Shown: positions 34,026-46,853, counted from the stretch's first letter. The stretch: DNA of 64,000 nt from Notolepis coatsorum (GCA_963971535.1 OZ020589.1:84882964-84946963); one strand, 5' to 3'. Notes: generated from the letters alone by a model not told the origin. Translations and numbers: made by a program.

Positions 34026-37000
34026 TAGTGTGTAAGAGTGTAATAGTGTAATAGTGTGTAAGTGTGTAATAGTGTAATAGTGTGTAATAGTGTGTAATAG
34101 TGTAATAGTGTGTAATAGTGTGTAATAGTGTAATAGTGTGTAATAGTGTAATAGTGTGTAATCATGTAATAGTGTAATAGTGTGTAATAGTGTAATAGTG
34201 TAATAGTGTGTAATAGTGTGTAATAGTGTAATAGTGTAATAGTGTGTAATAGTGTAATAGTGTGTAATAGTGTGTAATAGTGTAATAGTGTAATAGTGTG
34301 TAATAGTGTAATAGTGTGTAATAGTGTAATAGTGTGTAATAGTGTAATAGTGTGTAATAGTGTAATAGTGTAATAATGTGTAATAGTGTAATAGTGTAAT
34401 AGTGTGTAATAGTGTAATAGTGTGTAATAGTGTGTAATAGTGTAATAGTGTGTAATAGTGTAATAGTGTAATAGTGTGTAATAGTGTAATAGTGTGTAAT
34501 AGTGTAATAGTGTGTAATAGTGTAATAGTGTAATAGTGTGTAATAGTGTAATAGTGTGTAATAGTGTAATAGTGTGTAATAGTGTAATAGTGTAATAGTG
34601 TGTAATAGTGTAATAGTGTGGAATAGTGTAATAGTGTGTAATAGTGTAATAGTGTGTAATAGTGTAATAGTGTAATAGTGTGTAATAGTGTAATAGTGTA
34701 ATAGTGTAATAGTGTAATAGTGTGTAATAGTGTAATAGTGCAATAGTGTGTAATAGTGTAATAGTGTGTAATAGTGTAATAGTGTTATAGTGTGTAATAG
34801 TGTAATAGTGTGTAATAGTGTAATAGTGTAATAGTGTGTAATAGTGTAATAGTGTGTAATAGTGTGTAATAGTGTAATAGTGTGTAATAGTGTGTAATAG
34901 TGTGTAATAGTGTAATAGTGTGTAATAGTGTAATAGTGTAATAGTGTGTAATAGTGTAATAGTGTAATAGTTAGTGTAATAGTGTGTAATAGTGTAATAG
35001 TGTAATAGTGTGTAATAGTGTAATAGTGAAATAGTGTAATAGTGTAATAGTGTAATAGTGTAATAGTGTAATAGTGTGTATAGTGTAATGTGTAATAGTG
35101 TAATAGTGTGTAATAGTGTAATAGTGTGTAATAGTGTAATAGTGTAATAGTGTATAGTGTAATAGTGTGATAGTGTAATAGTGTGTAATAGTGTAATAGT
35201 GTGTAATAGTGTAATAGTGTAATAGTGTAATAGTGTAATAGTGTGTATTAGTGTATAGTGTAATAGTGTGTAATAGTGTAATAGTGTAATAGTGTAATAG
35301 TGTAATAGTGTAATAGTGTGTAATAGTGTAATAGTGTGTAATAGTGTATAGTGTAATAGTGTGTAATAGTGTAATAGTGTGTAATAGTGTAATAGTGTAA
35401 TAGTGTGTAATGTGTAATAGTGTGTAATAGTGTGTAATAGTGTATATGTGTGTAATAGTGTGTAATAGTGTGTAATAGTGTAATAGTGTGTAATTGTGTA
35501 ATAGTGTATTGTGTATAGTGTAATAGTGTAATAGTGTGTAATAGTGTGTAATAGTGTAATAGTGTGTATAGTGTAATAGTGTATAGTGTGTAATGTGTAA
35601 TAGTGTAATAGTGTGTAATAGTGTAATATGTGTAATAGTGGTAATAGTGTAATAGTGTGTAATAGTGTAATAGTGTGTAATAGTGTAATAGTGTATAGTG
35701 TATAGTTAGTGTAATAGTGTGTAATAGTGTAATAGTGTGTATAGTGTAATAGTGTGTAATAGTGTAATAGTGTAATAGTGATGATGTGTAATAGTGTAAT
35801 AGTGTAATAGTGTGTAATAGTGTAATAGTGTAATAGTGTGTAATAGTGTAATAGTGTAATAGTGTGTAATAGTGTAATAGTGTGTAATGTGTAATAGTGT
35901 GTAATAGTGTGTAATAGTGTACTAGTGTGTAATAATAGTGTGTAATAGTGTAATAGTGTGTAATAGTGTAATAGTGTGTAATAGTGTGTAATAGTGTAAT
36001 AGTGTGTAATAGTGTAATAGTGTGTAATAGTGTAATAGTGTGTAATAGTGTAATAGTGTAATAGTGTAATAGTGTGTAATAGTGTAATAGTGTGTAATAG
36101 TGTGTAATAGTGTGTAATAGTGTAATAGTGTGTAATAGTGTAATAGTGTGTAATAGTGTGTAATAGTGTAATAGTGTGTAATAGTGTAATCGTGTAATAG
36201 TGTGTAATAGTGTAATAGTGTGGAATAGTGTAATAGTGTGTAATAGTGTAATAGTGTGTAATAGTGTAATAGTGTAATAGTGTGTAATAGTGTAATAGTG
36301 TAATAGTGTGTAATAGTGTAATAGTGTGTAATAGTGTAATAGTGTAATAGTGCAATAGTGTGTAATAGTGTAATAGTGTGTAATAGTGTAATAGTGTTAT
36401 AGTGTGTAATAGTGTAATAGTGTGTAATAGTGTAATAGTGTAATAGTGTGTAATAGTGTAATAGTGTGTAATAGTGTGTAATAGTGTAATAGTGTGTAAT
36501 AGTGTGTAATAGTGTGTAATAGTGTAATAGTGTGTAATAGTGTAATAGTGTAATAGTGTGTAATAGTGTAATAGTGTAATAGTGTGTAATAGTGTGTAAT
36601 AGTGTAATAGTGTAATAGTGTGTAATAGTGTAATAGTGTAATAGTGTGTAATAGTGTAATAGTGTGTAATAGTGTAATAGTGTAATAGTGTGTAATAGTG
36701 TAATAGTGTGTAATAGTGTAATAGTGTGTAATAGTGTAATAGTGTAATAGTGTGTAATAGTGTGTAATAGTGTAATAGTGTGTAATAGTGTAATAGTGTG
36801 TAATAGTGTAATAGTGTAATAGTGTGTAATAGTGTAATAGTGTAATAGTGTGTAATAGTGTAATAGTGTAATAGTGTGTAATAGTGTAATAGTGTAATAG
36901 TGTGTAATAGTGTAATAGTGTGTAATAGTGTAATAGTGTGTAATAGTGTGTAATAGTGTAATAGTGTGTAATAGTGTAATAGTGTGTAATAGTGTAATAG

Positions 37001-37164
37001 TGTGTAATAGTGTAATAGTGTAATAGTGTAATAGTGTGTAATAGTGTAATAGTGTGTAATAGTGTGTAATAGTGTGTAATAGTGTAATAGTGTGTAATAG
37101 TGTAATAGTGTGTAATAGTGTAATAGTGTGTAATAGTGTGTAATAGTGTAATAGTGTGTAATAG
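34026..37164 (+). repeat. 8/10-bp array of U6 (3.1 kb), internally duplicated and locally irregular
   Basis: The landmark GTGCAATA...GTGTTATA occurs twice, near 34738-34790 and 36350-36400. A private GTGTGGAATA also occurs twice (34617 and 36219), about 1.6 kb apart, which indicates an internal duplication. Between about 34960 and 35930 the units are irregular (GTGTATA, GTGTAATGTG, GTGGTAATA), unlike any other array here. Confidence 0.95.
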
Positions 37165-37289
37165 ATCATTTAGTTTGATCTGCCACTTCTTGGACACATG
37201 GTGCCATGAGAAAGGGTGAGTATTAAATAATACAACACGAAAGGGAGTTTGTGTTATAGTTAATAAAATCACATCTGTAGTCATCTTCA
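37165..37289 (+). other. Unique filler DNA inside U6
   Basis: About 125 bp starting AGATCATTTAGTTTGATCT (an imperfect palindrome) that occurs nowhere else in the window. It replaces the GCGGGTTGTGTCATT...GATATCC start of the G block. It has no frame of note and looks like filler copied or captured during a break-repair event. Origin unknown. Confidence 0.7.
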
Positions 37290-38828
37290 AATGGTCTATG
37301 TTGACCACTCCCCCGATCCTTAGGCCGCGCCCCCTTTTTGTATCCTTTGAAGCGTTTGTCATAGAGAATCGCGAGAGACCCTCTCCCCCGTTGGCCGGCG
37401 GTGCACAGGCGTCACCCACACTTTCACAATTTCCCCCGCGCGGAATTGTCTAGTTAGTGTGGGTGACCTGGCGAAGCCAGGTTGCCACCCACACTATACA
37501 TATCCATACTCTTTTTATTTATTTATTCTTTATTCTTTATTCCACCGATTTTGCAAACACTTTGCAACACGTAAGCGTTCGCGCCCCATACACGTGAAAG
37601 GTATCAAAACGAGCGGCTTGCCTATGGCAACACCGGTCTCGAACCCGTAAAAGTTTCACCGCACCGTCTGGCTACGAATCGACTTTAAACGGTAAAATAT
37701 CGGTCCCATTGGGAATGCATTGCATTTTAGAGTGTAGCAGCTGAAATAATCTTTTTCCCCCTACCTTGGGTGAATTGCGAGTGTGATCTCAATTTTGGAC
37801 GTAGAAATAAAACAAACACATCAAAACGATGACACGGCTGTCAACCCGCTCACAAAAGAAAAATAAATGGAATTGGACATTTCTATCTCAACTGACGACC
37901 ATTTGTTTGAAGGTTCTCCTCCCCATTGACCGCCATGCAATCGCACTCTAGAAATCACATTTTTCACACTATTTTTTAGCCTTCTGTTCCGATCGCCGAA
38001 GGAGTGCCACAATATCGCACGAATGTCACAATATCGCGCACAACCCTTCGCCTACTCGTTGTAGTGCTCATGTGCGCGTCACAACGCTTCATCTCTTATA
38101 GTTTTCTTTTAATCAATGTGACAATGCAGTCATGCATCTGCCTCCATAGAAATGCATTAGATAGAAAATATGCAAGTCATAGTGATTGCTTCACCTGTGT
38201 GGCTCATGGCTCACTCATGATTGGTTCAGCTGTGTGGCTCGTGGCTGAGCTGCCAATGACATCATCCACTTAACCCATCATTGGCCATCACTGTGTTGCA
38301 CTACTGAATTGCTGACAGCGCCCTCTGTCTTGTGGGTTGTGTCATTGTACTCAGTAGGGATATCCTCTTTCATTTTTCATTGGTCCATGTTGACCCCCTT
38401 TCATTGGTCGATGTTGACCACTCCCCCGATCCTTAGACCACGCCCCCTTAGGCCACACCCCCTCAGTGTATCTCTTGAACCGTTTGTCGTAGAGACTTGC
38501 GGATTGTGCCATTAGTCGATGTTGACCACCTTTCATTGGTCGATGTTGACCACTCCCCCTGTTGACCACCTTTCATTGGTCGATGTTGACCACTCCCCCG
38601 ATCCTTAGACCACGCCCCCTTAGGCCACACCCCCTCAGTGTATCTCTTGAACCGTTTGTCGTAGAGACTTGGGGATTGTGCCATTGGTCGATGTTGACCA
38701 CCTTTCATTGGTCGATGTTGACCACTCCCCCGATCCTTAGACCACGCCCCCTTAGGCCACACCCCCTCAGTGTATCTCTTGAACCGTTTGTCGTAGAGAC
38801 TTGCGGATTGTGCCATTGGTCGATGTTG

Positions 38829-39464
38829 ATCGGAAAAATCCGAAAACTCGAAAAAATCCCAAAACTCGGAAAAATCTAAAATCCGAAAAAGTTCAAAAAC
38901 TCGGAAAAATCCCAAAACCCGAAAACTCAGAAAAATCCGAAAACTCGGAAAAATCTAAAAAGTTCCAAAACTCCGAAAAATCCCAAAACTCGGAAAAATC
39001 CGAAAACTCGGAAACATCAAAAATCCGAAAAAGTTCAAAAACTCGGAAAAGTCCGAAAATCCGAAAACTCGGAAAAATCCAAAAACTCTGAAAATTCCGA
39101 AAACTCGGAAACATCAAAAATCCGAAAAAGTTCAAAAACTCTGAAAAGTCCGAAAACCCAAAAACTTGGAAAAATCCGAAAACTCGGAAACATCAAAAAT
39201 CCGAAAAAGTTCAAAAACTCGGAAAAGTCCGAAAACCCAAAAACTCGGAAAAATCCGAAAACTCGGAAACATCAAAAATCCGAAAAAGTTCAAAAACTCG
39301 GAAAAGTCCGAAAACCCGAAAACCCGAAAAAATCCAAAAACTCTGAAAATTCCAAAAACTCGGAAACAGCTAAAATCCGAAAAAGTTCAAAAACTCGGAA
39401 AAGTCCGAAAACCCAAAAACTCGGAAAAATCCGAAAACTTGAAAAAGTCAGAAAACTCGAAAAG
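38829..39464 (+). repeat. TCCGAAAA-type minisatellite of U7
   Basis: The same family as in U2, U6 and U14. It begins directly after GTCGATGTTGAT in an E sub-repeat, so the left junction differs from the other three. Confidence 0.93.
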
Positions 39465-39949
39465 TACGTTTTTGTTTTAGTTCGTTCGTTTTTTTGCGTT
39501 TTTGTTTTAGTTCGTTTGTTTTTTTCTCATATAGAGAGTGAGAGAGACAGAGGAGAGAGATAAGTGTGATACAGGCTCATATAGAGAGTGAGAGAGACAG
39601 AGGAGGAGAGAGAAGTGTGATACAGGCTCATATAGAGAGTGAGAGAGACAGAGGAGGAGAGAGAAGTGTGATACAGGCTCATATAGAGAGTGAGAGAGAC
39701 AGAGGAGGAGAGAGAAGTGTGATACAGGCTCATATAGAGAGTGAGAGAGTGAACTTTGAAGGCGTTTTTTCCAAAAAATAGTTTTAAGAGTTTTTCCTCA
39801 TACTCTGAGCCAGAAATCTCCACTTCAGTAGCACTCACATACACCAACCCTTCCAGTTCTATTCATATCTATGTTCTGAAGGTATTTACAGAAGGGTTTG
39901 TTGATATCGCATTCATACCCTGATTTATATCACATTTTATTCCTAAAAA
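39465..39949. other. Non-unit DNA inside U7, with a 51-bp minisatellite
   Basis: Two copies of a GTTTTTGTTTTAGTTCGTT phrase are followed by a 51-bp repeat (starts 39526, 39576, 39627, 39678 and 39729; CTCATATAGAGAGTGAGAGA). About 190 bp of unique AT-rich DNA follows. None of it occurs elsewhere in the window. Since 51 is a multiple of three, the repeat is open in several frames, but no protein is supported. Confidence 0.85.
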
Positions 39950-40173
39950 CTTTTTGTATCCTTTGAACCGTTTGTCATAGAGACTCGCGAGAGACCCTCT
40001 CCCCCGTTGGCCGGCGGTGCACAGGCGTCACCCACACTTTCACAATTTCCCCCGCGCGGAATTCCGCGCGGGGGAAATTGTGAAAGTGTGGGTGACGCCT
40101 GTGCACCGCCGGCCAACGGGGGAGAGTGTCTCTCGCGAGTCTCTATGACAAACGGTTCAAAGGATACAAAAAG
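39950..40173. repeat. 224-bp near-perfect palindrome at the U7/U8 tail-to-tail junction
   Basis: Two 112-bp G-block tails face each other with one mismatch seen between the arms (GAGGGTC against GAGTGTC in the same orientation). The centre is CCGCGCGGAATTCCGCGCGG (40052-40071). Both arms lack the final GTCTAG, so the junction lies inside the terminal hairpin. Confidence 0.95.
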
Positions 40174-40258
40174 GGGGCGTGGCCTAAGGATCGGGGGAGT
40201 GGTCAACATAGACCAATCAAAGAGGATATCCCTACTGAGTGCAATGACACAACCCGCA

Positions 40259-42011
40259 ACACTATTACACTATTACACAATATTACACACTATTACACTA
40301 TTACACTATTACACACTATTACACTATTACACACTATTACACTATTACACACTATTACACTATTAGACACTATTACACTATTACACACTATTACACTATT
40401 ACACTATTACACATTATTACACACTATTACACTATTACACACTATTACACTATTACACACTATTACACTATTACACACTATTACACTATTAGACACTATT
40501 ACACTATTACACACTATTACACTATTACACTATTACACATTATTACACACTATTACACTATTACACACTATTACACTATTACACACTATTACACTATTAC
40601 ACTATTACACACTATTACACTATTACACTATTACACACTATTACACACTATTACACTATTACACACTATTACACTATTACACACTATTACACTATTACAC
40701 TATTACACACTATTACACTATTACACACTATTACACTATTACACTATTACACACTATTACACTATTACACACTATTACACTATTACACTATTACACACTA
40801 TTACACTATTACACTATTACACACTATTACACTATTACACACTATTACACTATTACACACTATTACACTATTACACTATTACACACTATTACACTATTAC
40901 ACACTATTACACTATTACACACTATTACACTATTACACACTATTACACTATTACACTATTACACACTATTACACTATTAGACACTATTACACTATTACAC
41001 ACTATTACACTATTACACTATTACACACTATTACACTATTACACACTATTACACTATTACACTATTACACACTATTACACTATTACACACTATTACACTA
41101 TTACACACTATTACACTATTACACTATTACACACTATTACACTATTACACACTATTACACTATTACACACTATTACACTATTACACTATTACACACTATT
41201 ACACTATTACACTATTACACACTATTACACTATTACACTATTACACACTATTACACTATTACACTATTACACACTACACTATTACACTATTACACTATTA
41301 CACACTATTACACTATTACACACTATTACACTATTACACTATTACACACTATTACACTATTACACTATTACACACTAGTACACTATTACACACTATTACA
41401 CTATTACACTATTACACACTATTACACTATTACACACTATTACACTATTACACACTATTACACTATTACACTATTACACACTATTACACTATTACACTAT
41501 TACACACTATTACACTATTACACTATTACACACTATTACACTATTACACACTATTACAATATTACACTATTACACACTATTACACTATTACACACTATTA
41601 CACTATTACACTATTACACACTATTACACTATTACACACTATTACACTATTACACACTATTACACTATTACACTATTACACTATTACACACTATTACACT
41701 ATTAGACACTATTACACTATTACACACTATTACACTATTACACTATTACACACTATTACACAATATTACACTATTACACACTATTACACTATTACACTAT
41801 TACACACTATTACACTATTACACACTATTACACTATTACACTATTACACAATATTACACTATTACACACTATTACACTATTACACTATTACACACTATTA
41901 CACACTATTACACTATTACACACTATTACACACTATTACACTATTACACACTATTACACTATTACACTATTACACACTATTACACTATTACACACTATTA
42001 CACTATTACAC
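40259..42011 (-). repeat. 8/10-bp array of U8 (1.75 kb, inverted)
   Basis: Reads TATTACAC/TATTACACAC on the + strand. It has several TATTAGAC variants (about 40363, 40488, 40977 and 41703). I did not see the GTGTTATA landmark here. Confidence 0.97.
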
Positions 42012-43007
42012 CGAGTACAATGGCACAATCCGCAAGTCTCTACGACAAACGGTTCAAGAGATACACTGAGGGGGTGTGGCCTAAGGGGGCGTGGTCTAAG
42101 GATCGGGGGAGTGGTCAACATCGACCAATGAAAGGTGGTCAACATGGACCAATGAAAAATGAAAGAGGATATCCCTACTGAGTACAATGACACAACCCAC
42201 AAGACAGAGGGCGCTGTCAGCAATTCAGTACTGCAACACAGTGATGGCCAATGATGGGTTAAGTGGATGATGTCATTGGCAGCTCAGCCACGAGCCACAC
42301 AGCTGAACCAATCATGAGTGAGCCATGAGCCACACAGGTGAAGCAATCACTATGACTTGCATATTTTCTATCCAATGCATTTGTATGGAGGCAGATGCAT
42401 GACTGCATTGTCACATTGATTAAAAGAAAACTATAAGAGATGAAGCGTTGTGACGCGCACATGAGCACTACAACGAGTAGGCGAAGGGTTGTGCGCGATA
42501 TTGTGACATTCGTGCGATATTGTGGCACTCCTTCGGCGATCGGAACAGAAGGCTAAAAAATAGTGTGAAAAATGTGATTTCTAGAGTGCGATTGCATGGC
42601 GGTCAATGGGGAGGAGAACCTTCAAACAAATGGTCGTCAGTTGAGATAGAAATGTCCAATTCCATTTATTTTTCTTTTGTGAGCGGGATGACAGCCGTGT
42701 CATCGTTTTGATGTGTTTGTTTTATTTCTACGTCCAAAATTGAGATCACACTCGCAATTCACCCAAGGTAGGGGGAAAAAGATTATTTCAGCTGCTACAC
42801 TCTAAAATGCAATGCATTCCCAATGGGACAGATATTTTACCGTTTAAAGTCGATTCGTAGCCAGACGGTGCGGTGAAACTTTACGAGATCGGAGACCGGT
42901 GTTGCCATAGGCAAGCCGCTCGTTTTGATACCTTTCACGTGTATGGGGCGCGAACGCTTACGTGTTGCAAAGTGTTTGCAAAATCGGTGGAATAAAGAAT
43001 AAAGAAT

Positions 43008-43263
43008 AAATAAAAAGAGTATGGATATGTATAGTGTGGGTGGCAACCTGGCTTCGCCAGGTCACCCACACTAATAAAAAGAGTATGGATATGTATAGTG
43101 TGGGTGGCAACCTGGCTTCGCCAGGTCACCCACACTAATAAAAAGAGTATGGATATGTATAGTGTGGGTGGCAACCTGGCTTCGCCAGGTCACCCACACT
43201 AATAAAAAGAGTATGGATATGTATAGTGTGGGTGGCAACCTGGCTTCGCCAGGTCACCCACAC
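43008..43263 (-). repeat. Four tandem 64-bp hairpin modules (5' end of U8)
   Basis: Copies start every 64 bp, for example at 43031 and 43095 for the same ATAGTGTGGG word. They are practically identical and carry the GCGAAGC hairpin core. This is the highest copy number of the module in the window. Confidence 0.95.
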
Positions 43264-43298
<35 letters not shown>

Positions 43299-43299
43299 T
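43264..43299 (+). repeat. (AAT)n microsatellite at the U8/U9 junction
   Basis: About twelve AAT units link the 5' end of inverted U8 to a truncated + strand unit. On the U8 strand it reads ATT repeats, extending the normal TTATT that precedes AGTGTGGG. Confidence 0.97.
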
Positions 43300-43596
43300 G
43301 TAATAGTGTGTAATAGTGTAATAGTGTGTAATAGTGTGTAATAGTGTAATAGTGTGTAATAGTGTAATATTGTGTAATAGTGTAATAGTGTTGCGGGTTG
43401 TGTCATTGCACTCAGTAGGGATATCCTCTTTGATTGGTCTATGTTGACCACTCCCCCGATCCTTAGGCCGCGCCCCCTTTTTGTATCCTTTGAACCGTTT
43501 GTCATAGAGACTCGCGAGAGACCCTCTCCCCCGTTGGCCGGCGGTGCACAGGCGTCACCCACACTTTCACAATTTCCCCCGCGCGGAATTGTCTAG
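43300..43596 (+). repeat. Satellite unit fragment U9 (end of array plus G block)
   Basis: Only about 90 bp of 8/10-bp array and a full G block ending in CTAG at 43596. Everything 5' of the array is missing. Confidence 0.92.
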
Positions 43597-46500
43597 TTAT
43601 TTATTATTCTTTATTCCACCGATTTTGCAAACACTTTGCAACACGTAAGCGTTCGCGCCCCATACACGTGAAAGGTATCAAAACGAGCGGCTTGCCTATG
43701 GCAACACCGGTCTCCGAACTCGTAAAGTTTCACCGCACCGTCTGGCTACGAATCGACTTTAAACGGTAAAATATCGGTCCCATTGGGAATGCATTGCATT
43801 TTAGAGTGTAGCAGCTGAAATAATCTTTTTCCCCCTACCTTGGGTGAATTGCGAGTGTGATCTCAATTTTGGACGTAGAAATAAAACAAACACATCAAAA
43901 CGATGACACGGCTGTCAACCCGCTCACAAAAGAAAAATAAATGGAATTGGACATTTCTATCTCAACTGACGACCATTTGTTTGAAGGTTCTCCTCCCCAT
44001 TGACCGCCATGCAATCGCCCTCTAGAAATCACATTTTTCACACTATTTTTTAGCCTTCTGTTCCGATCGCCGAAGGAGTGCCACAATATCGCACAAATGT
44101 CACAATATCGCGCACAACCCTTCGCCTACTCGTTGTAGTGCTCATGTGCGCGTCACAACGCTTCATCTCTTATAGTTTTCTTTTAATCAATGTGACAATG
44201 CAGTCATGCATCTGCCTCCATAGAAATCCATTGGATAGAAAATATGCAAGTCATAGTGATTGCTTCACCTGTGTGGCTCATGGCTCACTCATGATTGGTT
44301 CAGCTGTGTGGCTCGTGGCTGAGCTGCCGAGCTGCCAATGACATCATCCACTTAACCCATCATTGGCCATCACTGTGTTGCAGTACTGAATTGCTGACAG
44401 CGCCCTCTGTCTTGTGGGTTGTGTCATTGTCCTCAGTAGGGATATCCTCTTTCATTTTTCATTGGTCCATGTTGACCACCTTTCATTGGTCGATGTTGAC
44501 CACTCCCCCGATCCTTAGACCACGCCCCCTTAGGCCACACCCCCCCAGTGTATCTCTTGAACCGTTTGTCGTAGAGACTTGCGGATTGTGCCATTGGTCG
44601 ATCTTGACCACCTTTCATTGGTCGATGTTGACCACTCCCCCGATCATTAGACCACGCCCCCTTAGGCCACACCCCCTCAGTGTATCTCTTGAACCGTTTG
44701 TCGTAGAGACTTGCGGATTGTGCCATTGTACTCGGTTTAATAGTGTAATAGTGTGTAATAGTGTAATAGTGTAATAGTGTGTAATAGTGTAATAGTGTGT
44801 AATAGTGTAATAGTGTAATAGTGTGTAATAGTGTAATAGTGTAATAGTGTGTAATAGTGTAATAGTGTGTAATAGTGTAATAGTGTGTAATAGTGTAATA
44901 TTGTGTAATAGTGTAATAGTGTAATAGTGTGTAATAGTGTAATAGTGTAATAGTGTGTAATAGTGTAATAGTGTATAATAGTGTGTAATAGTGTAATAGT
45001 GTGTAATAGTGTAATAGTGTAATAGTGTGTAATAGTGTGTAATAGTGTAATAGTGTGTAATAGTGTAATAGTGTGTAATAGTGTAATAGTGTAATAGTGT
45101 GTAATAGTGTAATAGTGTAATAGTGTAATAGTGTGTAATAGTGTAATATTGTGTAATAGTGTAATAGTGTGTAATAGTGTAATAGTGTGTAATAGTGTGT
45201 AATAGTGTAATAGTGTGTAATAGTGTGTAATAGTGTAATAGTGTGTAATAGTGTGTAATAGTGTAATAGTGTGTAATAGTGTAATAGTGTGTAATAGTGT
45301 AATAGTGTAATAGTGTGTAATAGTGTAATAGTGTGTAATAGTGTAATCGTGTGTAATAGTGTAATAGTGTGTAATAGTGTAATAGTGTGTAATAGTGTAA
45401 TATTGTGTAATAGTGTAATAGTGTAATAGTGTGTAATAGTGTAATAGTGTGTAATAGTGTGTAATAGTGTAATAGTGTGTAATAGTGTAATAGTGTGTAA
45501 TAGTGTGTAATAGTGTAATAGTGTAATAGTGTGTAATAGTGTAATAGTGTGTAATAGTGTAATAGTGTAATAGTGTAATAGTGTGTAATAGTGTAATAGT
45601 GTAATAGTGTGTAATAGTGTAATAGTGTGTAATAGTGTAATAGTGTAATAGTGTAATAGTGTGTAATAGTGTAATAGTGTGTAATAGTGTAATAGTGTAA
45701 TAGTGTGTAATAGTGTGTAATAGTGTAATAGTGTAATAGTGTGTAATAGTGTAATAGTGTAATAGTGTGTAATAGTGTAATAGTGTAATAGTGTGTAATA
45801 GTGTAATAGCGTAATAGTGTAATAGTGTAATAGTGTGTAATAGTGTAATAGTGTAATAGTGTGTAATAGTGTAATAGTGTGTAATAGTGTAATAGTGTAA
45901 TAGTGTGTAATAGTGTGTAATAGTGTAATAGTGTAATAGTGTAATAGCGTGTAATAGTGTAATAGTGTAATAGTGTAATAGTGTGTAATAGTGTAATAGT
46001 GTGTAATAGTGTAATAGTGTGTAATAGTGTAATAGTGTAATAGTGTGTAATAGTGTAATAGTGTGTAATAGTGTAATAGTGTAATAGTGTAATAGCGTGT
46101 AATAGTGTAATAGTGTAATCGTGTGTAATAGTGTAATAGTGTGTAATAGTGTAATAGTGTAATAGTGTGTAATAGTGTGTAATAGTGTAATAGTGTGTAA
46201 TAGTGTAATAGTGTAATAGTGTAATAGCGTGTAATAGTGTAATAGTGTAATAGTGTGTAATAGTGTAATAGTGTAATAGTGTGTAATAGTGTAATAGTGT
46301 AATAGTGTGTAATAGTGTAATAGTGTAATAGTGTGTAATAGTGTGTAATTGTGTAATATTGTGTAATAGTGTAATAGTGTAATAGTGTAATAGTGTGTAA
46401 TAGTGTGTAATAGTGTAATAGTGTGTAATAGTGTAATAGTGTGTAATAGTGTGTAATAGTGTAATAGTGTAATAGTGTGTAATAGTGTAATAGTGTGTAA

Positions 46501-46853
46501 TAGTGTAATAGTGCAATAGTGTGTAATAGTGTTATAGTGTGTAATAGTGTAATAGTGTAATAGTGTGTAATAGTGTAATAGTGTGTAATAGTGTGTAATA
46601 GTGTAATAGTGTGTAATAGTGTAATATTGTGTAATAGTGTAATAGTGTTGCGGGTTGTGTCATTGCACTCAGTAGGGATATCCTCTTTGATTGGTCTATG
46701 TTGACCACTCCCCCGATCCTTAGGCCGCGCCCCCTTTTTGTATCCTTTGAACCGTTTGTCATAGAGACTCGCGAGAGACCCTCTCCCCCGTTGGCCGGCG
46801 GTGCACAGGCGTCACCCACACTTTCACAATTTCCCCCGCGCGGAATTGTCTAG
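43597..46853 (+). repeat. Satellite unit U10 (mosaic, no hairpin module)
   Basis: No hairpin module, one C block, D block with mixed markers (GTCAACCCGC of B with CGCCCTCTAG of A) and a private 9-bp GAGCTGCCG duplication near 44325. E block 44450-44736, array 44737-46648, G block. Practically identical to U11 from the D block onward. Confidence 0.92.
44737..46648 (+). repeat. 8/10-bp array of U10 (1.9 kb)
   Basis: It has the same order of 8- and 10-bp units and the same variants (GTGTAATC, GCGTAATA, GTGTATAATA) as the U11 array 3321 bp further on. Landmark GTGCAATA...GTGTTATA near 46511-46536. Confidence 0.97.

Larger units (their letters stand above)
32020..37453 (+). repeat. Satellite unit U6 (subfamily B) with both minisatellites and a filler insertion
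   Basis: One hairpin module, one C block, D block, E block 32933-33327 (three sub-repeats), TCCGAAAA-type array 33328-34024, 8/10-bp array 34026-37164. A non-repeat filler at about 37165-37289 replaces the first part of the G block. The rest of G follows, to CTAG at 37453. Confidence 0.92.
37454..40061 (+). repeat. Satellite unit U7 (subfamily B), ends in an inverted junction
   Basis: One hairpin module, one C block, D block, E block 38365-38828 (several sub-repeats, with the ATTAGTCGATG variant shared with U13), TCCGAAAA-type array 38829-39464, then novel sequence (39465-39949) in place of the 8/10-bp array. A partial G block (39950-40061) is cut at GGAATT, without GTCTAG. It is fused tail-to-tail with U8. 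Confidence 0.9.
40062..43263 (-). repeat. Satellite unit U8, the only inverted unit
   Basis: Read on the - strand it has four hairpin modules (43008-43263), one C block, D block, a single E sub-repeat pair (42012-42175), the array (40259-42011) and a G block (40062-40258). Markers are mixed: GTCATCCCGC as in subfamily A, but CGCACTCTAG and CGAATGTCAC as in B. This indicates a mosaic. Confidence 0.92.

Noticed and set aside
39526-39760. 17-residue tandem peptide in the 51-bp minisatellite
   Set aside because: 51 is divisible by three, several frames are open on both strands, and there is no start context or conservation elsewhere.
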